The notes under the pieces were generated by a model that was not told where the DNA came from, searched no databases, and was given only the letters and a program-made list of their open reading frames with translations. The position numbers and the translations under genes are program-made. A stretch of 64,000 nucleotides of DNA from Rheum nobile. Its lineage: Eukaryota > Streptophyta > Magnoliopsida > Caryophyllales > Polygonaceae. Positions 33,532-46,249 of the stretch are shown one piece after another. Position 1 is the first letter of the stretch; each line of letters opens with the position of its first letter. The stretch is taken from positions 13,454,001 to 13,518,000 of the forward strand of contig WOAB01000056.1 in assembly GCA_027886185.1 (NCBI GenBank), read 5' to 3'.

Positions 33532-35764
33532 CTATTGACCAGAAGTCCTAGGTCGTGATGCACAAGACCTCTTATTGTGTCCCTCTTGTCCACATACGCT
33601 ACAACAATTTTTCCTCGGAACACTGAAGTCCATCTCATTTTTGTATCGAGTCGTTCGTCGTGTACCAAGTGTACCAACATCTCGAAGCTTTCTTGGATCT
33701 GGTTTCAATGGAGTTCCCTCAATCACCGGCCAATCTACCTTATCCCCGATCGGATAAAAATGCATATGGTATATCATCAAGTGTGTCTTTGTAGTGTAGA
33801 AACGATCAACGTATGCATCATATGAGAAGCTTTTAGCCCGACACACTGCTAAGACGTGAGGACAAGGAACCTTCAAATTCTTCCATCTCTGACAATTGCA
33901 TGTCCTTTCAGTCAAACTTACCACATATTGTAAGCGACTGTCGTATTCCCGAATTGGTGGAACGTGCACTTCGTAGACATGTCTTGATACATTGAACGTG
34001 ATCACCTCCGCACGACGAGCTATTTTCAAATTCTCTTGAAGCTTCAATTCTACTTTCTCAGAATATTGATGTCCTGCTACACTTCGTTCGTATGCCATAC
34101 CACGACGTTCTACAAAGTACGCGTTCATCTTGTAGAAAGTTGATTGCACAAGACCAGCAATAGGTAGAGATTTATCACCCTTCATCACTCTATTGAAACA
34201 CTCAGACATGTTGGTTGTCATCACTCCATACCTAAAACCGCCATCACGAGATAAAGACCATTTATCCATTCCAATTTGTTCCATATAAGCATGTGCCTCT
34301 GGGTTTTTCTTTCCAATGGCCTCAAACCCACTCTCGAACTGGGCCTCTTCATGTTTATACGCCGTTGAACCACTAATCTCTTCAAATGTTTATCTTTGAA
34401 GCGAGAATTAAAGTTTGAAACTACATGGCGGACGCACAACCTGTGAAATGCATTAGGCTCTTTCCACCGTGGGAGTTCTCTTTTGGCCTTCATGATACAT
34501 GCATGTCTGTCTGAAATAACGCACAAACCAGTTCGTTGTGTTACACAACGACCAATTAACTCCATGAACCAAGGCCAACTCGAGCCATTTTCACTCTCAA
34601 CGATGGCAAAAGCAAGGGGAAATATTTGTTGATTTGCATCAACAGCCATTGCTATTAGCAGATTTCCTTTATACTTGCCATACATGTGAGTGCCGTCAAT
34701 TGTAATCAGAGGCCGACAATGCTGGAAACCCGCAATACATGGCCCAAATGACCAAAAAACACGCTGGAAGACTTGCTCACTGCCATCAGCACTTGGTGTC
34801 ATACACCATTCAACCATGGTACCAGGGTTACATTGTTCAAGCGCATCCATTAAGCGAGGCAACTGAGCATATGATTCGTCCCAATCCCCAAAAATTGAAG
34901 CTATAGCTTTTTGTTTTGCACCCCAAGCTCTTTTGTACGTAATGTTCACACTGTACACATCTTGTATTACTTACATGATGGCCCTAGGTTTCAACGCTTT
35001 GTCCACACGGATAAGAGAACAATCTCTTGAGAGATGAACTTTTCATTGATGTTACGATTATCCATATGCATGACATCTCTCACACAGCTAGGGACATGGG
35101 GACCTTTGTACGTGCTTATTTCCCACATGTCAAGATGCTCAGTGATCTTATGAGCTGATAATCTCCATGTGCATCCTCGATCTTTCTCCACGAAAACAAC
35201 TGTATATCATCGGTCTTTTGCTTTTTCCACCTTATATTCCTTTCCCCTCGATACAGAATAAATTGTGATTTTTCTTTTCAACTCCTGAAGCGAATTGAAA
35301 TGTTGACCAGGAGCAAATTCACCTTCGACTGGGAATGGATTTCTTGCATTCCATGTTTGCCATGAGTCCATCATTTGCGGGTCGGGTTCTCCAGTTATGT
35401 TCCAACTTGGGGTGATAGTTGCTACCTCTCTAGCCATATGAGCCGCTGCTACATCAACTTCGTTCACATCACCATCCTCCGATGATTGATCCATGTCATC
35501 CTCGTGATCGATACCAAACTCATCGATGTGAATATTACCATTTAATACATCGTCGCCTCCTTCTTGATGGCTTGACGTGGCCCCCACCGAATGCATAGGA
35601 TTTGGAACTCCAACCATATGAGATCCGTTGGCCTCATACGATGCAAAATTGGACATATGGGTCTCTTCACCATATTCAACATCTGTAAGTAATCTTGTGA
35701 ACAAGCTTACCCCGAGCCCCCAAGGATAGTTTCCATCATCATCCATGTCTATATGACAAAACAA
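33532..35764 (-). pseudogene. MuDR-type transposase of the inner Mutator-like element
   Basis: Minus strand. The acidic N-terminus starts at 35764 or at MDDDGNYPWG (about 35746). The MuDR DNA-binding domain follows (FNSLQELKRKITIYSVSRGK, about 35240-35310), and continues after a TGA at about 35204-35206 (EKDRGCTWRLSAHKITEHLD). The MULE catalytic domain is LITIDGTHMYGKYKGNLLIA, FAIVESENGSSWPWFMELIG and CVISDRHACIMKAK (about 34480-34720), with DDE candidates visible. The SWIM zinc finger is CNCQRWKNLKVPCPHVLAVC (about 33850-33910), and the C-terminal zinc knuckle CSVCGQEGHNKRSC lies near 33560-33610. Frameshifts near 35010 and near 34375 break it. It would cut and paste this element; it now looks inactive. 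Confidence 0.93.
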
Positions 35765-37439
35765 ATACTAGTTTATAATAACTTTATATTAATTATATTA
35801 TTTCATGTTATTCTATATTTCTGATCTAAGCATAATAACATTTCAAAATATTAATTAAAATATCAAGAGCTGAACCCTAAACAAAAACTAAACATGATAA
35901 ATAAAAATTATACATAATAATTAATATTTATTAATATGAAAAAGAAAATTAATTCATACACATTGAATTTGACGTACACCAGTAGATGGCGTATAAAAAT
36001 CGAATACTCTTATTATAAAATATTTATGCGCATAGTAAAAACACATACTTTCACTTAACACATCAAAATACATGCAAAAAACTAAAATAACTCGCGCATA
36101 TTTTTCTTCAATTATGACATATTGTATGATTATGCATAGTTTTGCATTGATTACAAAAATCTCCACCAAGGGTCCACTTGTATTGTCAAGATAATTACAA
36201 CTTATAACCCTATACTAAACATCAACTATTTGGGTTCAAAAACTAATAGTTTCATATATTGAAATTTGTATAAGAGGTTTAGTATTGAATTTATATTCCT
36301 TTTCTATGTACTGTAACACATGAGCATATATATCACTTAGACATTCTCATAAATCATACCTATTCTACATTTATGGACTACCAAACTGGAAAGGGTTTCC
36401 TTTATAACAGATTCTACAAATAAGGAATTTGACCCCAAAAATCCTACAAACTAGGAAAGAATATAAACTAATTAAAAAATATATACAACATATTCTAAAA
36501 AACAATATCTACACTAAAATATAATGAACATTCAGATCTATAAAAGGTTATTCAAAACCTCATTAGCAATATGCACATTCAAATATATAAAATTTCACAT
36601 CAAAAAAGGAAGATAGGCAAGTGAAGACACTAACCAAGTTAAGAGAAGCAACGTCGGCGGTGAAGAGAAGCAACGTCGGAGACTTAACCAAGTGAAGAGA
36701 AGCAACGTCGGCGGTGGTTGCTTGTCTGAATGTCGGCGTCAGTGGCTCCTTGAGGTTCGCCGGTGGTTGACTCGATGGTTACTATGTAGGGTTTGAGTGT
36801 TTGACTGAGGGGAGAAACAAGAGAGGAAAGAGGGTTTGAGTGTCTGAAGGGATGAAGACAGTTATGGCTCTTTAAAGCCACTGGATGCATTTATGGAAGA
36901 GGGGGTTAGAGTGTTTGAATGATGAGAAATATAAATGCGTAGAGAAATATAAATGAGGTTGGTGGAACAGGTTGGTGAGAGACTGAAGATAAGTAACCAG
37001 GGTTTTTATGAGCAAAATCGTTGCCGGTAGCAACGACTTTTGGCAGATAAGTCGCCGACTAAAATGGCGACTTGCATCAATAGAGACCCCATCTCACACA
37101 GCGACTTTGATTTCCATTAAATCCGTCAACTCTGCCCCACCTCTGTACAATATTCCTGAACATATTCGAATGAACAATATTCGACTAAACAATATTCTTG
37201 TGCAATATTTCAACGTAGAAATCATTTTCTTGTGCAGTATAGCAATTATTTTTTGAAAACAAGAATTGTTGTTTGAATGAAGGTCTCTTCATGTATGAGT
37301 CGGTCCTTCATACGACGACTTAGTTCATATTAATTTGTTTCCTTTTGCGAAATTAAACCGATAATGATAAACATTTAAATTAAGTGAGTCGCTATTCCAG
37401 ACTGCGAGTTATGCTTTTTTTCTTATTTTTAAAAACCAT
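35765..37439. other. 5' flank of transposase within the Mutator-like element
   Basis: AT-rich, with no convincing gene. Between 36640 and 36710 the motif GAAGAGAAGCAACGTCGG recurs three times at about 20-45 bp spacing. The rest (36720-36900) is G-rich in direct orientation and may be a promoter or a captured fragment. 37000-37440 holds further AGTCG-type inverted motifs of the terminal region. Confidence 0.4.
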
Positions 37440-37612
37440 CTCAGCTTCGACCAAAGTCGTTGTTGTGTTCGACGACTCATTGTTGATGAGTCGCTGCTTC
37501 AAGAAGCGACTTTTACCGAAGCTACAACGCTAGCCTATTTCCAGAATAAGTTTACTTCCGCGCCTATTTGAAGAATAAATTTGCAAAATGATCCTAGTTT
37601 GGAAAAAAATTC
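37440..37612. repeat. Right terminal inverted repeat of the Mutator-like element
   Basis: Reverse complement of the 21331-21500 region. Dense stem-loops: AGTCGT/ACGACT (about 37453-37475), ACTCA/TGAGT and AGTCGCT/AGCGACT (about 37488-37513). Confidence 0.8.
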
Positions 37613-38563
37613 TATGCTCAACCACATGTGGGACATGTCTGGGCGAGCGGAAATCCAAATATGGATGAGACACCTGGTCAAACCAATCGAGGTATGCCTC
37701 GTCATAATCTCACGCGAAGGTGGACATGATAAGATCATGCAGCTCGATCAGCGGCCTTGGGTCCGCATCCTAAAGACAATGCTCATCCTCGTACTCCACT
37801 TTATACGACCGCAGGGCTGCATGTCGGACAACTCTATTCGGCTCCGGTGGTGCCTGCGGGATACACTGCTTGTACCCGAACTGGCAGAGGCATTGGTCGG
37901 GCAGATACAACTCTCGCACGTCAAAAAACTCGATAATGCCTCGATATAGCGACGAAGCGTACCTCGGATCGCTGAAGTTTAGCTTTCCCCACGGTTGCCA
38001 CCGTACCTGAAATAAATAAAACCAGAGTTAGAACACAAAAAATAATTGAAAAACCCCAAATTCGAACGAAATGTCGAGATCTCCATGCGTTGATAACCCG
38101 ACGTAGGGAGATAAGGCGATTCGAGTCACTGCCCTGAGGAGCCTCCCTCCCGGCCTCCCGGCCTCCTGGCACTGGCTCTCGCCCGTGTATCCCCCATGTG
38201 CTCTAGGTCAGGCGACGCGTGACCCCGGAAGGCGTGAAAGTAGGACCAAATCCACGTCTGTACAAAAAATCATATAATCGTTAGCATTTATACTTAAAAC
38301 AATAAACCGGAAAAATTAAATTATTACCCTCAGAAGCAGCGGACATCCGACCAATCCTTGTGCCTGGGCCCACGATGCTTAACCCAAATGCCGGTACAGG
38401 TTGGCCATGACACCAACACCTCATGCATAACAGCCGGTGCCGTTGTGGTCGAGGAGGAGCGACAAATACTTCGCATTCACCTTCGGCCCCGACTTGTCTG
38501 TGAAGACGATACTTACTGCCCATCAGCATGAGCAAGTACATCGAAGCAATATGACGCTCGTCC
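37613..38563 (-). pseudogene. Host PMD (MAIN-like) gene, middle part
   Basis: Three minus-strand exons with GT-AG borders. 38328-38563: RDERHIASMYLLMLMGS, then after a frame change FTDKSGPKVNAKYLSLLLD and MANLYRHLG.ASWAQAQGLVGCPLLL. 38098-38257: TWIWSYFHAFRGHASPDLEH. 37613-38006: VRWQPWGKLNFSDPRYASSL, LYLPDQCLCQFGYKQCIPQA, then SHPYLDFRSPRHVPHVV, cut by the Mutator-like element. The order matches the PMD fold. In-frame stops occur at about 37773 and 37710. The first exon starts 8 bp right of the AAATT target site, and its TTTCAG acceptor is rebuilt on the element-flank junction. Confidence 0.85.
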
Positions 38564-38571
38564 CTGAAATT

Positions 38572-41160
38572 TGTAACACCCCCGACTTATTATCGGAAAT
38601 GCTACACGCCAGTGACCTCAGACGTTGCTGTCCGATGCCACCCAAGGCTTTAATCGGAACAATTAATCTTAAATAAACACAATTAAATAACGAAAGGTTA
38701 AACAGCGGAAGACATTTTTATATGAAACTCAATCCTTTTATATTAACAAATCCCTCATCAAACGAGAGTAGTGTTTTTTAAACAGAGTGAAATTTCAGCG
38801 GAAGACTTATAAATTACACAGCGGAAGACTTGAAGAATAAATCTATTACATGACTTAGTGGTATAAATAAATAATAATTGACAACCTTTAAAAATACTAA
38901 TACTTGACGATCTTGAAATACCGGCACTTAAATCTGCAACTGCAAGTCTCTTCTTCAATTTGTTTACTTCGAGTCTTCGGGAACCAACCACTGATGTGCC
39001 GTATAGGATGGATGACACCAGCCAACCATGCAAGGAATAAAACCCGGTTGGTTAGTCTAATCAAAGACTATGCAAGGGTGAAAACAGATGGTTCTAGTGA
39101 TCGTAATTGTTTACGATCATTGTCCCTCGAATAACAACCGAAGGAACGATATATAACCCGGAACTTTCATGGAATGATTAAAGTTAGACATGCACTAAAG
39201 GAATGAGCCTTATGGGAAACGTATGAAGAGAAGACTCCAAAAGATTGAATCTTATGGGAAACGTATGAAGAGAAGACTCCAAAAGATTGAGTCTTACGGA
39301 AAAGTATGACAAATGTTTGGGAACGTTATAATTTCACAAAAGCGTTTAAAAAGACTTGACCATTTGGGTCCACAACCAACCTCACCGCGTAATGCGAATT
39401 CAGATTTGGAGGGAGGACTTACTCTAATCAAAGTCCAGGCGGTTTCCACGTTGTACTCCTCGCCCGAGGGTATATTAATTATGTGCATAATCGCACTTAT
39501 CTTGTTTAATTGCAAAACGTATATTCATGTTAAAGCTTTTATCATATAAATATATCATCTCGATACGAGAGATATCTTGGGAATAAATCCCGATTGTTTG
39601 GCACCAGCTGTGTGCACCTCCCCTATACTCGGATAGGGGATGGTCATGACCAGGGAAGGGTGTTAGGGCTTGGACATCCTATCCACCACGGTTATAAAGA
39701 AACGGCTAGACCTCATAAGGTACATAGCGTTCCTACGAATACTCGTTCTAACTATAATGTATAAGTTCACACATAAAATCCATACCAATTCCATCATAGT
39801 AATAACAGATATAATAGCATTGTTTCTAGCAATATATACAACCTATTATAATATCATGTTTTAATCGTATCATTTATAAAATCTGTTTCCAAACGAAAAC
39901 AATAGTTCATCCCAATTTAATTAACAATTAAACAATTGATAATTAATGAAAATATGGAATGATAAGCAAGAGCGAACCGCCACTTGCCTTAAGTAGATTT
40001 GACGATGAATCTAGACGAGACGACTACTGTTGAGATCCTTTCTGGGGGTATGGCCTATGCTTCAGATAGCTCTAGCAAGATTACGAGTCCACACGCGATC
40101 CAGCAAATAACGTTATAACTGACAAATTAATTAATATCAATTAATTTATCTTGACGAACTCAAGTAATTAAATTCAATAAATTTTTATGATTTTAAATCA
40201 TAAAAATATTGATTGAATTTTCCTAAAGACAGATACGGATAAAAGTGGGTCAAAATTATACCGCTCGATTGATCTTGGGTTAAATTTGGACAGAAAGGCT
40301 AATGGGCTTCTCGGCCCAAACTAGGAGCTGGCTAAGGCCCCCCCCTTCTTTCTTCCTCCTACGAACAGCGGAACCAACAACAGCGAGCGACACCGAGCTC
40401 GACCACGATGGCGGAGACCGGCGACGGCGGCGACGAGCTCGGGTTCTCACTCCCGGACACTTGCACATCACCACACCCCGCCTGGCTGCACACGGCGGCG
40501 ACCCAGAACTCCGGCGAGGCTCGCAAGCTCCGGCGACAACAAGAACTCCGGCGAACACACAACCAAAAGGGAGAGAGAGAGCTGTGGTCTGTTGAGGCTG
40601 CCCACGACCTCCTTGCTCCGGACGAGGACCCCTCCTTACAACCACCACCACAGCACACCGCCAAGGCACCTCCGGCGACTCGAGCAACTCCGACAACGAC
40701 GAAACGAGAGAGGGAGAGATTGAGCTCGGAATGGATGAAGGATCTGAGGTTTGGGCCTCCTTTTATAGCCAAGGAAGATCACCCCCCCCGACCAGATCGA
40801 CGGTAGCACCGAAGATCGATGGCGGCACGCTCAACGAGACATGTTGGAAAACGAAGACGCGTGCTGGGCATTTTTCCGCGGTCGCGGTGGGTTCTACCGC
40901 GGTCGCGGAATTGCATTTTCCACGTCTGTTTTCCGGGGAAAGGTTTGGCATGGGTTTAAACCCCAGATTATATATATATGTACCCAAACAAATATTCTAA
41001 GCCCCGAAAATACGTCGAATGTATTTTATACCACTCAGGGAAAAAATACAGAGATCGAACACGTTATAAAAAATCCAAACTTCTCTGAAAGCGACACGAT
41101 TACAGAATGAGGGTTGGGAAAATTACCCAAATACCCTTACTAAAAATGAGGGGTATTACA
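38572..41160 (-). repeat. 3' LTR of the outer Tekay-like element
   Basis: 2589 bp. Minus-strand TATA box GGCTATAAAA at 40761-40770. GC boxes CCGC GGTC GCGG at 40876-40887 and 40897-40908, about 110-140 bp upstream of it. ORFs at 40280-41110 are LTR shadows. Confidence 0.9.
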
Positions 41161-41753
41161 TCACTACACCCTTAAAAGAAGTTTCGACCCCGAAACTAGC
41201 ATTGCTAAACTAATGGGACCTGTTCCACCATAATCTCCTACCTGATCTTAACTTCCTTAATCAATGCATCAAGTACTTGCTCTTGGAAAATGATCTAGTT
41301 CCTCAACCATACCACTATCTCGCATAGCCTACTTCCACGTACTATTCTTGTACTAACTCGTGACCATCCTCAAAGTCATAATTATCTTAGGATAATTGTC
41401 TCCTAAAATCATCGCACTAGTCTCGCTATACCTTAAGCATGAGATTATACATATCTCTCTTTCACCTTTCTCTAAACTTCTCCTAAAGTATGTGCCTTAT
41501 CTTCCTTAAGTTGATATCCTTAAATAAATTTGGTTTCCGAAACCTGTACCACAAAAAAAAAATCGAACTACTTACTCGATCATGATTCCACTTACAACAT
41601 ACTGCCTACATTCCTTACTCTTGCTAGCACAGATGTGATCATTCACAAGATTACCATTGTCTCGCTCAGAGTATCCATTATAATCTCCAGTATAACATCG
41701 CTATGTTGCCCTATTCCTCAAAAAGACCTTGATGTCCTTAATTAGGAGAATAT
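41161..41753 (-). other. 3' internal end of the Tekay-like element
   Basis: On the minus strand the end next to the LTR reads AGTTTCGGGGTCGAAACTTC then TTTTAAGGGTGTAGTGA, a degenerate version of the GTTTCGAGGACGAAACT-polypurine end of Tekay elements. The rest is CT-rich (plus strand), with no recognisable integrase or chromodomain. Confidence 0.6.
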
Positions 41754-42834
41754 TGTAACACCCACAGGCCAGTGGTGCTACAGTGCCATAATCCGGAAGG
41801 ATTATAAGGCGGGTGAAAAGAAAAAAATGCAAAACATGACCCATATATATAATAATATCAAAAGCAGCACAAGGGAAAACCTGTGAAACCTGTCCAGAGT
41901 TTGAAACCAAAACAACACGTGCAACAAGTCAAGGTCCAAACCAAAAGAGTAAAGCCTTCGACTCCAAACCGACGGTGATCAGGATCCTCCTTGCTGGCGC
42001 TAAATCTGCAAAGCCTGATTGACTGGGGGACCCGATACCCCAGCCAACCATGGCACGTAAACCGCAGTTGGTCAGTCTCGTGAAAGACTATGGCAAGACT
42101 AGCCAAGCCAAAACAGTTGAAATCCAAAGATTTATCACAACAATCAGATAATACCAACAATATGCCAATCAATATATATATAATATATACAATATCATAC
42201 TGACCAATCAATATAAATCATGCGTCAAAACACAAGCACACCTTATCACATAAATCAACCATTACACATCCTTATACAACTCTACCCTATACTAACCTCT
42301 TCAATCCAACCTCAATCTCATCTCAAGCATAAACGAATAGAACGATCCAATCCAACTTACTCTCCATTAGTAATACCACAATCAACAACTCCAAGCGCAT
42401 ACACATATCTTACTACTAACTTACAACCAAAGCTAACCAATAATACAGAACTCACTACTATACTAACACAACAAATTCAGTTAACCTTCACATCAACAAA
42501 CACATAGGCATCTACGAAATAATCATCACATGATACAATCATAACCAAAATAACGATCCAGGCCAGCCACCCTTTTGGTGCCGCTGGTTCGTCAACCTCG
42601 ACTGCAACTCATACATCAAACTGAACTCGTATTGGCCCACACCCTCAAGATGGGAAACCAATCTATACCCTCAATCAACACAACCAACCTTCATAATCTA
42701 CCAGCTACCAACAACAACCACCTTGACCAGTTACAAACAATATACAATCATATAATATCATCAATTCAACCAATTCAACCAAGTAAGGTACACATAACAT
42801 TCATATAATATCTCCTCCGTCTTCACCACCATCT

Positions 42835-43280
42835 CCGACCTTCCGACCATCGGGGTTCATACCCTCCGAGGCCTTCCACATATAAGGACTTTCACCATCA
42901 ACCTTCCGACCATCGGGGGTTCATACCCACCGAGGCCCTCCACATATAAGGACTTTCACCATCAACCTTCCGACCATCGGGGGTTCATACCCTCCGAGGC
43001 CCTCCACATATAAGGACTTTTACCATCAACCTTCCGACCATCGGGGGTTCATACCCTCCGAGGCCCTCCACATATAAGGACTTTCACCATCACCTTCCGA
43101 CCATCGGGGGTTCATACCCACCGAGGCCCTCCACATATAAGGACTTTCATCATCAACCTTCCGACCATCGAGGGTTCATACCCACCGAGGCCCTCCACAT
43201 ATAAGGACTTTCACCATTCGCCTCCTGACCATCGGGATTCACACCCACCGAGGCCCTCACATATAAGGAATTTCACCATT
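42835..43280. repeat. Minisatellite in LTR, 63-64 bp unit, 7 copies
   Basis: Unit starts at 42841, 42904, 42968, 43032, 43095, 43159 and 43223. It contains TTCCGACCATCGGGGGTTCA, CGAGGCCCTCCACATATAAG and GACTTTCACCATCAACC. The final unit diverges (TCCTGACCATCGGGATTCAC). Confidence 0.93.
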
Positions 43281-43375
43281 GAACAACATTCCACCACCAC
43301 ACCGATACCAAGCAAATAAAATCATATACGACAATCAATCAAATATCACATACGGCAAAGGTTAACACATATTCA

Positions 43376-43575
43376 CATACACACACAATCCAACACACAC
43401 ACTCACACATTCATTCCAACACACACATATGATCCACACACACACACACACACCTTCAAGCCAACACACACACACACGATCCAACACACACACACACACA
43501 CATTCAATCCAATACACACACACGTGTCAACAGACACTCACACTCAAGCCAACACACACACGTGTCAACAGACAC
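43376..43575. repeat. CA-rich simple repeat in LTR
   Basis: Runs of CACACA with interspersed TTCAAGCCAA and GTCAACAGACACT segments. Counterpart at 47860-48060 with different run lengths. Confidence 0.9.
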
Positions 43576-44879
43576 TATCAACAACAACCACAAACACATT
43601 TAGTCACAATTGACTACCACGTCAACATTTAATCAATCACGATACCAGACAAATCATATCACACGCATATACCCATTTTCAACCAAGCAACGGTAACTTA
43701 ATTATGAAATAAATTAAGCATAAATCAATTTATATAAAAATATAAGTTAGCAAGAATCCTCTTGCCTCAAGTCGAACCACAATGACCCTAGAGGTCTCCA
43801 AACCACTCGAACGAACCTGCAAAATCAATCCGAGCAAATCCCTGACGTTAATTACTCATCCAATCCACAACCAAATAAAACCCCAATTCAAACCCTAAAA
43901 TCAAACCCTTAATTAATTAGGCCAAATTACCCTAAATCAATCCAATCTCAAATATTCCAAATTCAAGCCTTTGTTGTACAAACCATATATAACCAAATTC
44001 AGCTCAAATACTTCAAAATAATCAACTCAGCAAAACCCCCAAATTTAAACCCTAAAATCATACCTCCAACTTTCCAAATCAGTCAAAATCCCACACACAA
44101 ATTAACCCAAGCTCCAACCCGCTGGACTGCACAACTCAGCTCGTTGGACTCGTCGGTGGCCGCGCCTTCGTCGCCGGAGCTGGGCTTCTCACCGCCGGAA
44201 TCAGCAGGGCTTCAGCAGCAGCACAGCGGCGGCACAACAACAACACGACACAGCTCAGCAACAGCTTCGGGTCGTGACTCGCCTCGTCGGTGGTTCGAAC
44301 GCAGCAACAACAACATGCGGACAACAGCAACCGGCGAACCGCAACTCTACCTTCAGCGGTCTCGCGCTGCACCTTTCGCCACCACCTCAGACCGAGCACA
44401 AACCAGTCACCACAGACACAGCTCGCGACAGAGGAGAGCAAAGGAGACGAAGTGGGTTGGGTGGTGGCTCGCCGGAGAAGAAGCTGGCTGCTCAGATGAA
44501 GAAATCACACGGGAGAGAGAGAGACCACCGAGGGAGAGAAATCAACCACAAGGGATTTATCCCCAAATTTCTAATTTTTCCCCCTTTTAACAAAACCCAT
44601 AATTAATTTACCAAAATGCCATTACCCACTTATTTGGGGTATTTCATTCTCCCCTCCTTATAAGAGTTTCGTCCTCGAAACTAAGATCAAACAGGTTCGG
44701 ATAACTGCCTCGCATAACTGACTCTAGAATATTCCGGACTCGCCGAAGAATGACTTTCCCTAAGAATCAACTCTCAATTCTCTTTATCAGTTAACACACA
44801 TAATCGATCTGAAATCACAATACTCCATCTTCCTGAACAAGAATTCCTACACTCTTCCCTGAGCAATCTCACTGCATAT

Positions 44880-45430
44880 CTTACTCAATATTCCATTACA
44901 TTCAGCTGTATTTGTTCCTTCTCAAACCAAATTTCACTTTTCACCCTTTGCCAACTCCTGTTGCAATCCCGACCGAACTGTCAGACAAGCCACCACCTGC
45001 TCGAGAGTCGACTTCCTACACAAAGCATCAGCAACCACGGTAGCCCTTTTCTGATTGATAAACAATATCTTTTCATAATCCTTAATCAACTCTAGCAATC
45101 ATCTTTGCCTCATGATCAATTCTCTCTTATACAATTTGAGCTGACGAAAAGCATACGCAATGACCTTCCCATTCTGCATCAAAACGCAACCCAAACTTCG
45201 CTTAGACACATCACCGTAGATAACAAACCATTTTTGTTTCCTGCAGTAAAACCGACACTGACGCACTAATCAAACACTTCCTGAGTCCTTCGAAAACTCT
45301 CTCTTGACATTTCCCGTCCCAGTCAAAATTCTTAGTCACACGCAACCTTAGAAAATCCATCCACAATCGCATGCAGTAATCTGCCAGTCCGAGAATACTC
45401 CCAATGAAACTCACTGCAACCAATCCAAGT
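44880..45430 (-). pseudogene. Degenerate RT/RNase H remnant of the nested Tekay-like element
   Basis: On the minus strand the 70-residue ORF at 45211-45423 keeps the end of RT and the connection (SFIGSILGLADYCMRL, FDWDGKCQERVFEGLRKCL), compared with the usual LGLAGYYRRF and FEWDEKCQESFEELK. Further on are VLMQNGKVIAYAFRQLKLY, RATVVADALCRK and STLEQVVACLTVRS from the RNase H end. There are many stops and frameshifts. Protease, integrase and most of RT are gone. Confidence 0.8.
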
Positions 45431-46233
45431 ACTTTCTAAAAACATTAATTCCTTAAACCTTGAAATCTGCAGAAGCATTAGTCAACTCGAAAGGCAACCC
45501 AACCTTTTCTTAGCAGTTTTACAGCTGTCATCGCACTAACAATTCTGCCAGAGTCTCTAGGATGATGACTCTCACACATGCACTAAACCTTTATCTCCTG
45601 TTACGATAACTGTCATCTTTCGGAAGTCACAGACACATTCTGTTCCTCAGCTCAGCCGAACCCATAGTCGTAAAATCCCACTTTTTCAGATGCAGGCCGA
45701 GTTCTCTGTTTCTTATTGCTTCCAACATCAACAGTCTGATCAAAATCAATTGTAACAGTCTCCCTGATCAGCACTCATTAGTATACGCAAGGATTTACAG
45801 CTATACTTCACCATCAAAGTTTCATCTCTACATACAACCATCACTGAAAGTGCCCAATCTGTCTTTCTTAACCCTAACAATAACAGCAACACACAACAAT
45901 TTCATACCAATCATCAATTATCAGACTAGCTGCATCAACCTCTTGACGACAAGCCCAACGACTTCATCCTCTACTACACCCACACTCCTTAAACCTCTAG
46001 CACGTCCCACTTACCAGGGAACACACCATAAATATAATTTAACAACTCAAAACATCACATATAAAATATATCAAACATTAGCACAAAACATCACAAACAA
46101 CCAATACTTACTTACCAACACAACTCACTACGGTTGACAGCAAGGATTCCTGATCACCCGATCGTTCATAACAACAGCGTATAAAAATTCTCAAGTTGAA
46201 AACTCGGAAAGAACACATTTTTTTTGAAAAGAG
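45431..46233. other. Internal region of nested Tekay-like element, uninterpreted
   Basis: CA/CT-rich on the plus strand, with only short fragments. Possibly very decayed RT/gag sequence. No feature I can support. Confidence 0.3.
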
Positions 46234-46245
46234 CTCTGATACCAA
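46234..46245 (-). other. Primer-binding site of nested Tekay-like element, tRNA-Met type
   Basis: The minus strand reads TTGGTATCAGAG, four bases from the inner end of the 5' LTR. Confidence 0.85.
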
Positions 46246-46249
46246 CTTC

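Larger units (their letters stand above)
21331..37612. mobile_element. Mutator-like DNA transposon carrying MuDR-type transposase and a PMD gene
   Basis: The ends are imperfect inverted repeats. Left: TGATTTTTTTCCCAAACTAG. Right, reverse complement: GAATTTTTTTCCAAACTAGG. Both continue through AAACTTATTNCGGAAATAGGC and a GTCG-rich region for about 180 bp. A perfect 9-bp duplication TATGCTCAA flanks it (21322-21330 and 37613-37621), the size typical of Mutator elements. Gross length is 16282 bp; without the nested CRM-like element and its duplicated target it is about 7.5 kb. Contents on the minus strand are the transposase (33532-35764), then the PMD gene (22186 to about 33340). It inserted into an exon of the host PMD gene. 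Confidence 0.9.
41754..44647 (-). repeat. 3' LTR of the nested Tekay-like element
   Basis: Near-identical to 46250-49132, including the same 7-copy minisatellite and CA-rich tract. One visible length difference is a duplicated TCAATTCAACC block near 42762-42780. The Ser/Gln-rich ORFs at 44136-44606 are shared by both LTRs, lie opposite to the element's coding strand and have no family I recognise. Confidence 0.93.

Noticed and set aside
40280..40806. Ala/Arg/Pro-rich ORFs, repeated at 54821-55352
   Set aside because: Present only as copies in the Tekay-like LTR pair, with multiple overlapping frames and no known domain.
38572..41160. Interpretation as a stand-alone solo LTR
   Set aside because: The flanks AAATT and TCACT do not match, while AAATT matches the far end at 62608-62612. 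A primer site and gag lie between, so it is the 3' LTR of a 24-kb element.
44144..44590. 148-residue Ser/Gln-rich ORF, repeated at 48630-49076
   Set aside because: It lies within the nested LTRs, opposite to the element's coding strand, with no family match. Kept only as a note in the LTR entry.
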